Source: Marixanthomonas spongiae
Lineage (GTDB): Bacteria > Bacteroidota > Bacteroidia > Flavobacteriales > Flavobacteriaceae
Assembly (NCBI RefSeq): GCF_003095375.1
Contig: NZ_QEHR01000003.1
Coordinates: forward strand, 124,001 to 188,000
Direction of reading: 5' to 3'
Length of the DNA stretch: 64,000 bases
Within the stretch, counting starts at the first letter, position 1. Every line of letters starts with the position of its first letter. Below, one piece after another: positions 52,679 through 59,963 of the stretch. Made by a program: the position numbers and the translations under genes. The notes beneath the pieces are model-generated. The model saw only the letters and a list, made by a program, of their open reading frames with translations. It made no database searches and was not told where the DNA came from.

Positions 52679-54124
52679 ATGAAAATACTGGACAGATACA
52701 TTTTAACTGCCTATTTGAAGACGTTTTTAAGCGTCTTCATTATTTTAATGTTCATTTTCGTGCTGCAGACCATATGGCTTTACATTTCCGAACTGGCGGG
52801 GAAAGACCTTGATGTTTGGATTGTTTTGAAGTTTTTGTGGTACGTTTCCCCCAGGTTGATTCCGCTGGTATTGCCCTTAACGGTTTTGGTGACCTCGTTA
52901 ATGGTCTTCGGAAATTTTGCTGAAAAGTACGAGTTCGCCGCTATGAAATCCACCGGAATTTCCCTGCAACGGGCCATGCGCGTATTGATGGTCTTTATCG
53001 CTATTTTATCGGTAACGGCTTTTTTCTTCGCCAATAACGTGATTCCCTATTCAGAATACAAATGGCAAAATTTACGGCGCAATATTGCACAAACCAAGCC
53101 TTCTATGGTAATTACTGAAGGGCAGTTTAGTCAGGTTGGAGATAATTTCAACATAAAAGTCGCAGAGAAAAGCGGTGAAAACAACGAATATCTTAAGAAC
53201 GTGGTCATCCATAAAAAAAACGATGACAAGCCCAACGGAAACTATACGGTTATCATTGCCGATAATGGGGAATTGGCCAGCGAAGAAGGCAGCAATACCC
53301 TCTCGTTGATATTGAACGATGGCAATTATTACGAAGACATACAGGTACGGGATATAAAAGACCAAAGACGGGAGCCGTTTGCCAAAAGTGAGTTTAAGGA
53401 ATACACCATAAACATTGACCTTACTGAATTCAACAATGCAGATTTTGACAAGGACAACAATTACAGCAACGAAAACATGTACACCACCGGCGAGCTGGTT
53501 ACCGAGCTGGATTCGCTCTCCACAAATTACAACGAAGACGTTAAATCGTTTTCGAACAATATGTATTTTAGGAGCGGTATTTCAAAATTTGGGACGCATT
53601 ACCGCTCTTTGGAACAAAAAGACATCGATACCGACACCTTGAACAGCGTGCTCGATATTTTCAACACCAACGAGCAGGTGCAAATTATAGACCTTTCCAT
53701 AAATAATGCCCGCGGTACGTTACAGACGTTGGAAGCCAAGAAAAGGGATTTTTTCGTGAAGGCAAAACGGCTCAACAAATTCGAGATTGCTTTTCATGAA
53801 AAATACGTATTGGGCATTGCCTGTATCATTCTCTTTTTTGTCGGGGCTCCATTGGGTGCCATTATCAGAAAAGGTGGAATGGGATTGCCTATGGTGGTTG
53901 CCGTACTGTTATTTTTAACCTATCATTTTATAGGGATTTTCGCTAAAAACAGTGCCGAAGACGGGACCATGCACCCGTTTATCGCCACTTGGCTCAGCAC
54001 GGCCATTATGTTCCCGTTGAGCATCTGGCTCACCTATAGGGCTACGACTGATCAAGGGATTGTGGATATCGATGCGTTTTTACAGCGTATTGGCAAATTG
54101 TTTAAGAAGAAAGAAAAGGAATAA
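52679..54124 (+). CDS. LptF/LptG-family LPS-export permease
   Basis: A 481-residue permease starting MKILDRYILTAYLKTFL, the standard LptF/G N-terminus. It has three N-terminal membrane helices, a periplasmic beta-jellyroll (about residues 120-370) and three C-terminal helices (GIACIILFFVGAPLGAIIRKGG and following). It would form the inner-membrane part of the LPS export ABC transporter; the ATPase and the second permease are not in this window. A TACTTTTG motif sits only 8 bp before the start, so a near-leaderless transcript is possible. It follows the LolA-like gene. Confidence 0.9.
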   Translation: MKILDRYILTAYLKTFLSVFIILMFIFVLQTIWLYISELAGKDLDVWIVLKFLWYVSPRLIPLVLPLTVLVTSLMVFGNFAEKYEFAAMKSTGISLQRAMRVLMVFIAILSVTAFFFANNVIPYSEYKWQNLRRNIAQTKPSMVITEGQFSQVGDNFNIKVAEKSGENNEYLKNVVIHKKNDDKPNGNYTVIIADNGELASEEGSNTLSLILNDGNYYEDIQVRDIKDQRREPFAKSEFKEYTINIDLTEFNNADFDKDNNYSNENMYTTGELVTELDSLSTNYNEDVKSFSNNMYFRSGISKFGTHYRSLEQKDIDTDTLNSVLDIFNTNEQVQIIDLSINNARGTLQTLEAKKRDFFVKAKRLNKFEIAFHEKYVLGIACIILFFVGAPLGAIIRKGGMGLPMVVAVLLFLTYHFIGIFAKNSAEDGTMHPFIATWLSTAIMFPLSIWLTYRATTDQGIVDIDAFLQRIGKLFKKKEKE

Positions 54125-54262
54125 ACCTATACTATCTTTCTTTTAACTATGCATGGATTAAGAATTTATCATCCCTGCCATAAAAGGTTTTGTGTGCGGC
54201 GAAAAGGTTTGGTGTTTAAAAACCATCGTTTTATAACCTTCTTACATGTGGCCGGCATTACG

Positions 54263-54270
54263 TATCTTTG
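54263..54270 (+). promoter_or_regulatory. -7 box of the ribBA-like gene
   Basis: TATCTTTG, 19 bp before the ATG at 54290; exact TAnnTTTG. No FMN riboswitch-like sequence was noticed in the 165-bp upstream gap. Confidence 0.5.
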
Positions 54271-54289
54271 CACTTAATAATTTAAAGCT

Positions 54290-55438
54290 ATGATTCCTAC
54301 GGAAAAAGAAACCGACATACAGTTGAACACGATTGAAGAAGCCATTGAAGACGTTAAAAATGGCAAAGTGATCATTGTGGTCGATGATAAAGACCGGGAA
54401 AACGAAGGCGATTTTATGGCCGCTGCCGAAAAAATCACCCCCGAAATCATCAACTTTATGGCAAAGCACGGCCGTGGCTTAATCTGTGCGCCCATAACCG
54501 AATCGCGGTGCAAAGAACTGCAGTTAGATATGATGGTGGGAAACAACACCGATCCGTTGGAAACCGCTTTTACCATTTCGGTAGATTTAAAAGGGAAAGG
54601 CGTTACCACGGGCATTTCGGCCAGTGATCGCGCCAAGACTATTAGCGCGCTTAGTTCGGAAGACACAAAACCTTACGATTTAAGCCGGCCAGGACATATT
54701 TTTCCTTTAAAGGCCAAAGACGGCGGTGTTTTGCGCAGAACAGGACATACCGAAGCCGCCATTGATTTTGCCCGTTTGGCCGGACTGAAACCTGCCGGGG
54801 TAATTGTAGAGATCATGAACGAAGATGGCACCATGGCGCGCCTACCCCATTTAGTGGAAGTAGCCCAAAAGTTTGACCTAAAATTGGTTTCTATAGAAGA
54901 CTTGGTGGCCTACCGTATGGAACACGACTCCTTGATTGAAAAAAAGGAGGATTTTGACCTCAATACCAAATTTGGGAAATACAGGCTTCGGGCATATAAA
55001 CAAACTACCAACGACCAAGTGCATATTGCCCTTACCAAAGGAAGCTGGAAGGCCAATGAACCGGTGCCTGTCCGTGTCAACGCCACATTGGTAAACAGTG
55101 ATATTTTGTCCGCATTGACTAATAATGCCGAGAAAAAGTTAGACGATATGTTCAATGTAATCAATACTGAAGGAAGGGGCGCCATTGTCTTCATTAACCA
55201 GCAAAGCCAGTCGCTCAACCTATTGAACCGGTTGAAAGAGTTAAAAGAAAACCAAAGTGATGACGAAGTGTCCAAAGCACCGCGCATTAAAATGGACAAC
55301 AAGGATTTTGGTATCGGGGCACAGATTTTACACGATTTGGGCATCCACAAACTCCGCCTGATATCCAACAGCGAACAAACCAAACGCGTTGGGATGATTG
55401 GGTATGGCTTGGAGATTATTGAGTATGTGAATTATTAA
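54290..55438 (+). CDS. ribB: 3,4-dihydroxy-2-butanone-4-phosphate synthase with degenerate GTP cyclohydrolase II domain
   Basis: A 382-residue RibBA-like fusion. The N-terminal RibB domain (about residues 10-210) is intact: VVDDKDRENEGDFMAAAE, ICAPITESRC, TISVDLKGKGVTTGISASDRAKTI and RRTGHTEAAIDFARLAG. The C-terminal half aligns with GTP cyclohydrolase II (FGKYRLRAYKQ, DFGIGAQILHDLGIHKLRLISN), but the zinc site (three Cys in CxTGD-type and RCDCG blocks) is missing: the region reads NATLVNSDILSALTNNAEKK. It probably only makes dihydroxybutanone phosphate, with a separate RibA elsewhere in the genome. Confidence 0.9.
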   Translation: MIPTEKETDIQLNTIEEAIEDVKNGKVIIVVDDKDRENEGDFMAAAEKITPEIINFMAKHGRGLICAPITESRCKELQLDMMVGNNTDPLETAFTISVDLKGKGVTTGISASDRAKTISALSSEDTKPYDLSRPGHIFPLKAKDGGVLRRTGHTEAAIDFARLAGLKPAGVIVEIMNEDGTMARLPHLVEVAQKFDLKLVSIEDLVAYRMEHDSLIEKKEDFDLNTKFGKYRLRAYKQTTNDQVHIALTKGSWKANEPVPVRVNATLVNSDILSALTNNAEKKLDDMFNVINTEGRGAIVFINQQSQSLNLLNRLKELKENQSDDEVSKAPRIKMDNKDFGIGAQILHDLGIHKLRLISNSEQTKRVGMIGYGLEIIEYVNY

Positions 55439-55676
55439 AACACTCTTGTAATAACCAAGAACGATATGGCCTAACCCCTTCCGACCCGTTTGCTCCGTTC
55501 CGGGCCACCTTCCCCTGCCAGGAGAAGGAACTGAGTATAGCTGCGGTCGTTTCGGTCCAGAAGGTTCGGGAGAGAAATGACATCTCTTTTTCAAGTCTAG
55601 CCATTTCATTTAAATATTATCTGTTCACTCAGGTGGGATTTCTCAGTCGTGCCTCCTTCGAAATGACAATGCGCCA
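55439..55676. repeat. Composite intergenic repeat region
   Basis: A 238-bp gap without a gene. It holds a hairpin CCTTCCCCT-GCC-AGGAGAAGG (55508-55528), an ACCCGTTTGCTCCGTTCCGGG stretch next to it, an AGAGA/TCTCT hairpin around AAATGACA (about 55572-55590), and a terminal part with TCTCAGTCGTGCCTCCTTCG and AAATGACA. These resemble dispersed repeats that I recall from other Bacteroidetes genomes. Inside the window only AAATGACA is repeated. Confidence 0.5.
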
Positions 55677-56870
55677 CTAAAGCACCGACTGGATTGCTCT
55701 TTTCATAGCTTCAGCCCTTTGTTTAACTTCGGCTTCGGTCCAGCCTATTTTTATTAAAGAGGAAACCGTGCGCCCCATCCACGCATCGCTTTTTGAGAAG
55801 TCGGTATGGTTTAAATCTTGGATTTGGTTTTTTATTTCCGAAGAAAGTGGTGCTAAGGATCTTAAGTTCCGAAGGTGCTCCCAACCGTTTATATAGTGCC
55901 AATTGTTTGTATACCAGTAAAAACAAGCTTCCACATTATGTTCAGATAACGCTTTATGTACTTTTTTTGCTTCTTCTTGCGAAGGTAAAAAGAAGCTTAA
56001 AAATGAATAGTTCTCCTCTCCGCCCTCTGGAACACGCCTGAACGTAACGCCTTTTACCGTTTCTAAAACCTCCCGGATAATGGTGTAATTTCTTTTTTGA
56101 GTTGCCAGAATACGGTCCAGTTTATCCAATTGGGCAATGCCCACAGCGGCGTTCAATTCAGAAATGCGGAAGTTATATCCCAAATGCGGATGCGTTTCGG
56201 CCCCGCGGTCGTTTCCTACGTGGTCGTGCCCGTGATCTTGGTACTGATCGGCATTCACGGCATATTTCTTAGAATTGGTAATAACGGCCCCGCCTTCGCC
56301 ACAAGTAATGGTTTTAACAAAGTCGAATGAAAAGCAACCGAGGTCGCCATAGCTTCCCAGCGGCTTTCGTTCAAACGTGCCGCCAATGGCTTGGCACGCA
56401 TCTTCCAATAACAAAAGGTTATGTTTGTCGCATATAGCCTTTAGGGCTTTTAAGTCGGCCATAGAGCCGCACATATGCACCGGCATCACGCACTTGGTGT
56501 TTGGGGTGATGGCAGCTTCCACGGCTTTAGGGTCTAGGGTAAGGGTATCGTCTATATCGACCAAGACCGGAACGGCACCCAACATCATAATGGATTCAAA
56601 ACTGGCGACGAAGGTAAAGGTGGGCATAATCACCTCATCCCCTGCCCCTACGCCGGCGGCTGCCAATGCGACCGTCAATGCAGACGTGCCACTGGAGACC
56701 AATTGGCAATGTTGGCTCTGCATTTTCTGTGCGAATGCCGTTTCAAATTGTTTGGCTTTCCAATGGCCATTGCGCATTCCATCGAAACCATAGCGCATTA
56801 ACACGCCACTTTGCAATACATCGTTTACTTGTTTACGCTCTTCCGCGCCAAATACTTCAAATCCGGGCAT
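55677..56870 (-). CDS. DegT/DnrJ/EryC1/StrS-family sugar aminotransferase
   Basis: A 397-residue PLP enzyme of the DegT/StrS type. It shows VSSGTSALTVALAAAGVGAGDEVIMPTFTFVAS (part of the cofactor pocket), DACQAIGGTFERKPLGSYGDLG and the cofactor Lys186 in SFDFVKTITCGEGG. These enzymes transaminate nucleotide-linked keto sugars for surface polysaccharides. It lies just ahead of the polysaccharide genes but on the opposite strand, behind a 1.1-kb repeat-rich gap, so it may be part of the locus without sharing its promoter. The substrate is unknown. Confidence 0.88.
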   Translation of the reverse strand: MPGFEVFGAEERKQVNDVLQSGVLMRYGFDGMRNGHWKAKQFETAFAQKMQSQHCQLVSSGTSALTVALAAAGVGAGDEVIMPTFTFVASFESIMMLGAVPVLVDIDDTLTLDPKAVEAAITPNTKCVMPVHMCGSMADLKALKAICDKHNLLLLEDACQAIGGTFERKPLGSYGDLGCFSFDFVKTITCGEGGAVITNSKKYAVNADQYQDHGHDHVGNDRGAETHPHLGYNFRISELNAAVGIAQLDKLDRILATQKRNYTIIREVLETVKGVTFRRVPEGGEENYSFLSFFLPSQEEAKKVHKALSEHNVEACFYWYTNNWHYINGWEHLRNLRSLAPLSSEIKNQIQDLNHTDFSKSDAWMGRTVSSLIKIGWTEAEVKQRAEAMKRAIQSVL

Positions 56871-56940
56871 AGTTTTTTATTTAAGTTGCTAACAAAGGTA
56901 GGGGTTGCTTTTTGAAGTTGCAAGTGATTTAGGGGGATGG

Positions 56941-57031
56941 GATGTTGGGTGAAGGGTGCTAAGTGATGGGTGATGGATGAGGGGTGATGGGTGAAGGATG
57001 AGGGGTGCTGGGTGAGGAATGCTTGGTGAGG
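56941..57031. repeat. Degenerate heptanucleotide tandem array (13 units)
   Basis: Thirteen consecutive 7-bp units in register, for example gatgttg, ggtgaag, agtgatg, ggtgatg, gatgagg and ggtgctg; the consensus is close to GGTGATG. It opens the 1138-bp gap between the DegT and lysA genes. A second array of the same period but other consensus lies at 22900-22962. Confidence 0.8.
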
Positions 57032-57241
57032 CTTATTCAAACCTCCTGTAAGGTATCTGCGAGGCAGGAGTGTTTTTGTAGGCAAATAAGATAAAATTGA
57101 CCTTTAAAGCTCGCTTGCACTTTCACTTCTTGTTTGATGCAGTTATTTAAGTGAGTCGTTCAGGTATCAACCGCTAGTTTTGCCATACTAATTTCAAAAT
57201 AACATGGTTTTATAAGGGATCAGGATGTTGGAGGATTTTGC

Positions 57242-57272
57242 TTTGTAGGAAAATAATAGCTGTTCCTACAAA
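57242..57272. repeat. Hairpin TTTGTAGGAA/TTCCTACAAA
   Basis: Perfect 10-bp inverted repeat with an 11-nt loop, no T run following. The TTTGTAGGAA half-site recurs once at 61138 in another spacer of the same locus. Confidence 0.6.
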
Positions 57273-57294
57273 TCCATACACTATCCATACACCA

Positions 57295-57327
57295 TCTATG
57301 GAGTATCTATGGAGTATCTATGGAGTA
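57295..57327. repeat. Three perfect 11-bp tandem repeats
   Basis: Unit TCTATGGAGTA three times without change, preceded by an approximate inverted copy (two TCCATACAC at 57272-57291). The region can fold into slipped hairpins. No gene overlaps. Confidence 0.8.
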
Positions 57328-57417
57328 TTCACGTCATTGACCCGTCCTAAAATAGCTATACAGGTTACTAAATAAATCCTGATATAACTATACAACTCTT
57401 TTTCTTAATCCTAAAAT

Positions 57418-57657
57418 GACTTTAAGGGAATAGCTGTATTGTCCTACTTCGGCAAGCCTGCCTTAACCATGTGAGGCCGAGTGTCCGTGAGGCACGAACG
57501 GGTGTATCGAGACCCCCACTATCAGGCCCGAGTAAATTTGAAGACGCGACAGCAGGCTTCAAATTTGTATCGAGACCCTTATTTTAGCTGCATCCAAAAA
57601 CGTTCTCGATACGATTTGGCTTGCCGTACCGGCATTCCAAATCACTCGAACTGACAT
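57418..57657. repeat. Left copy of a 240-bp direct repeat flanking lysA
   Basis: From GACTTTAAGGGAATA to AACTGACAT this block recurs in the same orientation and order at 59371-59608 with scattered differences. It contains three hairpin modules: 57478-57513, 57529-57576 (stem AAATTTGAAG / CTTCAAATTT) and, reversed, 57604-57649 (stem GATTTGG / CCAAATC), each with constant ends like CGAGT and GTATCGAGAC. Confidence 0.85.
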
Positions 57658-57680
57658 CTTAATAAAAGCCAAATGTCAGG

Positions 57681-57728
57681 TCGAGTGATTTCATTCGACT
57701 GGCAAGTCGAATGAAATAGTATCGAGAC
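57681..57728. repeat. Hairpin module with a 12-bp stem
   Basis: TCGAGTG, then a perfect stem ATTTCATTCGAC / GTCGAATGAAAT with loop TGGCAA, then GTATCGAGAC. Follows the left direct repeat and has no counterpart at the right side. Confidence 0.8.
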
Positions 57729-58008
57729 CCCACTGTCAGACCAAATCTACATAAACCTTCTCGATATACTTCAACAACCTACCTGATGGCGAGGCAAGCT
57801 CAGCACAGACTCACAAAGACCTTTCGCTTTACCTCCCTAGGCCTCCTTAAGGCGATGTACCGATCCTCTGTCGAAGTAGGTGTTTCAGCCAAAATATCTC
57901 CTTACAAACTTCCACGGGCTAAATTTTCCCAAATCCGAGCTGCTAATTCCTTTATTCATATTATTTTAGCATCTTTTTTTAACCGTTAAAATTTTTAAAA
58001 CCAAAATT
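57729..58008. other. Spacer before lysA
   Basis: A 280-bp stretch. It starts with a partial module end (TTCTCGATATAC near 57763). Then follows about 170 bp (57783-57950) of moderately GC-rich sequence with an open plus frame of 67 codons that resembles no protein and has poor codon use. No riboswitch or promoter motif is obvious; it may be the remnant of another repeat element. Confidence 0.4.
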
Positions 58009-59214
58009 ATGACACATCAAGACCTTTTAGCCGTAGCGCAAGAGTTTGAAAGCCCCGTTTATGTTTATGATGCCGAAACGATTCAGAAACAGTATAAAAA
58101 ACTTACGGATGCTTTTAAACAGGTGAAGAAGGTGAAAATCCATTATGCGGTAAAGGCGTTGTCCAATATTTCGGTTTTGAAAGTATTGAATTCCTTAGGA
58201 AGCGGGTTGGATACTGTGTCCATTCAAGAGGTGCGCTTAGGTTTGGAGGCGGGCGTCAATCCCAAAGACATTATCTATACGCCCAACGGCGTTTCCTTGG
58301 AAGAATTAGAAATTGCCGCTAAGTTGGGGGTGCAGATCAATATTGACAACCTGTCTATTTTAGAACAGTTTGGCACGAAGCATCCAGATATTCCGGTGTG
58401 CATCCGTATCAATCCGCATGTGATGGCGGGTGGGAACACAAATATTTCCGTAGGGCATATCGACAGCAAGTTTGGCATTTCCATCCATCAATTACCCTTA
58501 ATGGACCGTATTGTTGAAAATACCGGAATGACCGTTAACGGAATCCATATGCATACGGGCAGTGATATCCTGGATATTGACGTGTTTTTATATGCTGCCG
58601 AAATTTTGTTTGAAACTGCCAAACATTTTAAAAACTTGGAGTTTATCGACTTTGGCAGCGGATTTAAAGTTCCTTATAAAAAAGGTGATATTCAAACCGA
58701 TGTTTCTGAATTAGGAAAAAAACTGAGCAAGCGTTTTAATGAATTCTGTAAAGACTACGGAAAAGAATTGACTTTGGCCTTTGAGCCCGGTAAGTTTTTG
58801 GTAAGTGAAGCCGGGAAGTTCTTAGTACAGGTAAACGTGGTAAAACAGACCACCTCCACGGTGTTTGCACAAGTGGACAGCGGATTCAACCACTTGATAC
58901 GGCCCATGCTGTATGGATCGCAGCATGAGATTGAAAACATTTCGAACCCCAAGGGCAAGGAACGGTTTTACAGTGTGGTGGGTTATATTTGTGAAACCGA
59001 TACCTTTGCCAACAACCGTAGGATTTCAGAAATACGCGAAGGCGACATCTTGGCGTTCAGCAATGCCGGGGCCTATTGTTTTTCCATGGCGAGCAATTAC
59101 AATTCCCGCTACCGCCCTGCCGAAGTACTTTGGCATCAAGGTAAAGCACATTTAATACGGAAACGGGAAACATTTGAAGATATCGTGGGGAACCAAGTGG
59201 TGATCGAGTTGTAA
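58009..59214 (+). CDS. lysA: Diaminopimelate decarboxylase
   Basis: A 401-residue fold-type III PLP decarboxylase. The cofactor Lys49 is in IHYAVKALSN. Other signatures are MHTGSDI, GSGFKVPY, FEPGKFLVSEAG and the substrate Cys in VGYICETDTFANN, followed by GAYCFSMASNYNSR. It converts meso-diaminopimelate into L-lysine, the last step of the pathway. The gene stands alone between two copies of a 240-bp direct repeat. Related ornithine or carboxynorspermidine decarboxylases are less likely, given the CETDTF and ASNYNSR motifs. Confidence 0.9.
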   Translation: MTHQDLLAVAQEFESPVYVYDAETIQKQYKKLTDAFKQVKKVKIHYAVKALSNISVLKVLNSLGSGLDTVSIQEVRLGLEAGVNPKDIIYTPNGVSLEELEIAAKLGVQINIDNLSILEQFGTKHPDIPVCIRINPHVMAGGNTNISVGHIDSKFGISIHQLPLMDRIVENTGMTVNGIHMHTGSDILDIDVFLYAAEILFETAKHFKNLEFIDFGSGFKVPYKKGDIQTDVSELGKKLSKRFNEFCKDYGKELTLAFEPGKFLVSEAGKFLVQVNVVKQTTSTVFAQVDSGFNHLIRPMLYGSQHEIENISNPKGKERFYSVVGYICETDTFANNRRISEIREGDILAFSNAGAYCFSMASNYNSRYRPAEVLWHQGKAHLIRKRETFEDIVGNQVVIEL

Positions 59215-59370
59215 TGGAACTAGATGGTGATTAGTTAGCTGTACTTTAACAGCCGGTGGTTTCGATACAATCCCGAGGTGCTTCGCTCTCGGGATCACCT
59301 GCCCGAATATTTGCAGGCGGGCTCAACCACCTAAGCTGGCTTTTGTAAAAGCGTTTTTTTGCCAATGTCA
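59215..59370. repeat. Nested inverted repeat after lysA (three-way-junction shape)
   Basis: An outer stem GGTGGTT (59255-59261) / AACCACC (59325-59331), possibly extended by AGC/GCT, encloses two hairpins: ATCCCGAG / CTCGGGAT (59270-59295) and GCCCG / CGGGC (59301-59321). The first arm is preceded by TTCGATAC, a half-site of the hairpin modules. It starts 40 bp after lysA and may act as terminator or mobile repeat. Confidence 0.6.
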
Positions 59371-59608
59371 GACTTTAAGGGAATATCTGTATTGTCTTAC
59401 TTCGGCAAATGTGCCTACATATTGTCAGGTCGAGTGCCTGTGAGGCACGAACTGGTGTATCGAGACCCCTCTGTCAGGTCGAGTGAATTTGAAGACGCGA
59501 CAGCAGGCTTCAAATTTGTATCGAGACCCCTATTTTAACTGCATCCAAAAACGTTCTCGATACAATTTGGCTTGCCGTACCGGCATTCCAAATCACTCGA
59601 ACTGACAT
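59371..59608. repeat. Right copy of the 240-bp direct repeat flanking lysA
   Basis: Counterpart of 57418-57657, with modules at 59431-59466 (stem GTGCC / GGCAC), 59480-59526 and 59555-59600. Some differences keep base-pairing: GTGCC here is GTGTC in the left copy, exchanging a C-G for a T-G pair in the stem. No ORF of interest is inside. Confidence 0.85.
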
Positions 59609-59709
59609 ATTGGAAAAAAACCTTTAGACTAATATGGGTTTTGGTTATTTACTTGATTCCTTTTAAGTTTGAAAAAAGGGTAACCGAATCTAATACCCAT
59701 CTTGTTTTT

Positions 59710-59844
59710 ATGAAGCTATCAAAATTGCAACTCATCCTACTCAGCGCCGGATTGATCCTTATCATTATTGGTTTGATCACGGGTTGGTATTTGTTTGTTT
59801 TTATATGGCTGCCATTGGGGTGGGTGTTTAAAAACAAAAAATGA
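59710..59844 (+). CDS. Small hydrophobic protein, 44 residues
   Basis: The ATG at 59710 opens MKLSKLQLILLSAGLILIII and continues with a second hydrophobic part (YLFVFIWLPLGWVF), ending in KNKK: two short membrane segments. The upstream in-frame extension runs through the direct repeat and is not credible. I think similar small proteins occur in other Flavobacteria but cannot name a family. It lies before the polysaccharide operon promoter on the same strand. Confidence 0.5.
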   Translation: MKLSKLQLILLSAGLILIIIGLITGWYLFVFIWLPLGWVFKNKK

Positions 59845-59874
59845 AGGCCTTACAGTTTTTACAGGTATAATTGG

Positions 59875-59903
59875 TTGATACCTGATGGAGAATGGTACCT
59901 TTG
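59875..59903 (+). promoter_or_regulatory. Promoter of the epimerase gene
   Basis: TTG (59875-59877), 18-bp spacer, TACCTTTG (59896-59903). Fits the Bacteroidetes consensus and supports the start at 59964 rather than the ATG-less extension from 59892. Confidence 0.6.
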
Positions 59904-59963
59904 CAAAAAATTAAAAATGCTTTTTCCCAAGTGTTTTTTAAGTTAAATTTAATAACAACCTAC

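Noticed and set aside
54125-54289. FMN riboswitch ahead of ribB
   Set aside because: No conserved FMN-aptamer blocks are visible and the gap is short; only a -7 box was found.
55439-55676. SRP RNA, tmRNA or other structured RNA
   Set aside because: Neither the GGTCAGG...GGAAGGAAGC core of SRP RNA nor a tRNA-like end with tag peptide was found; repeat DNA fits better.
56825-57085. Minus-strand ORF across the heptamer array
   Set aside because: Its His/Pro-rich product is a by-product of the GGTGATG repeat and it overlaps the start of the DegT gene.
57786-57989. Plus-strand ORF of 67 codons before lysA
   Set aside because: No family resemblance, poor codon use, and it follows repeat DNA; kept as an unexplained spacer instead.
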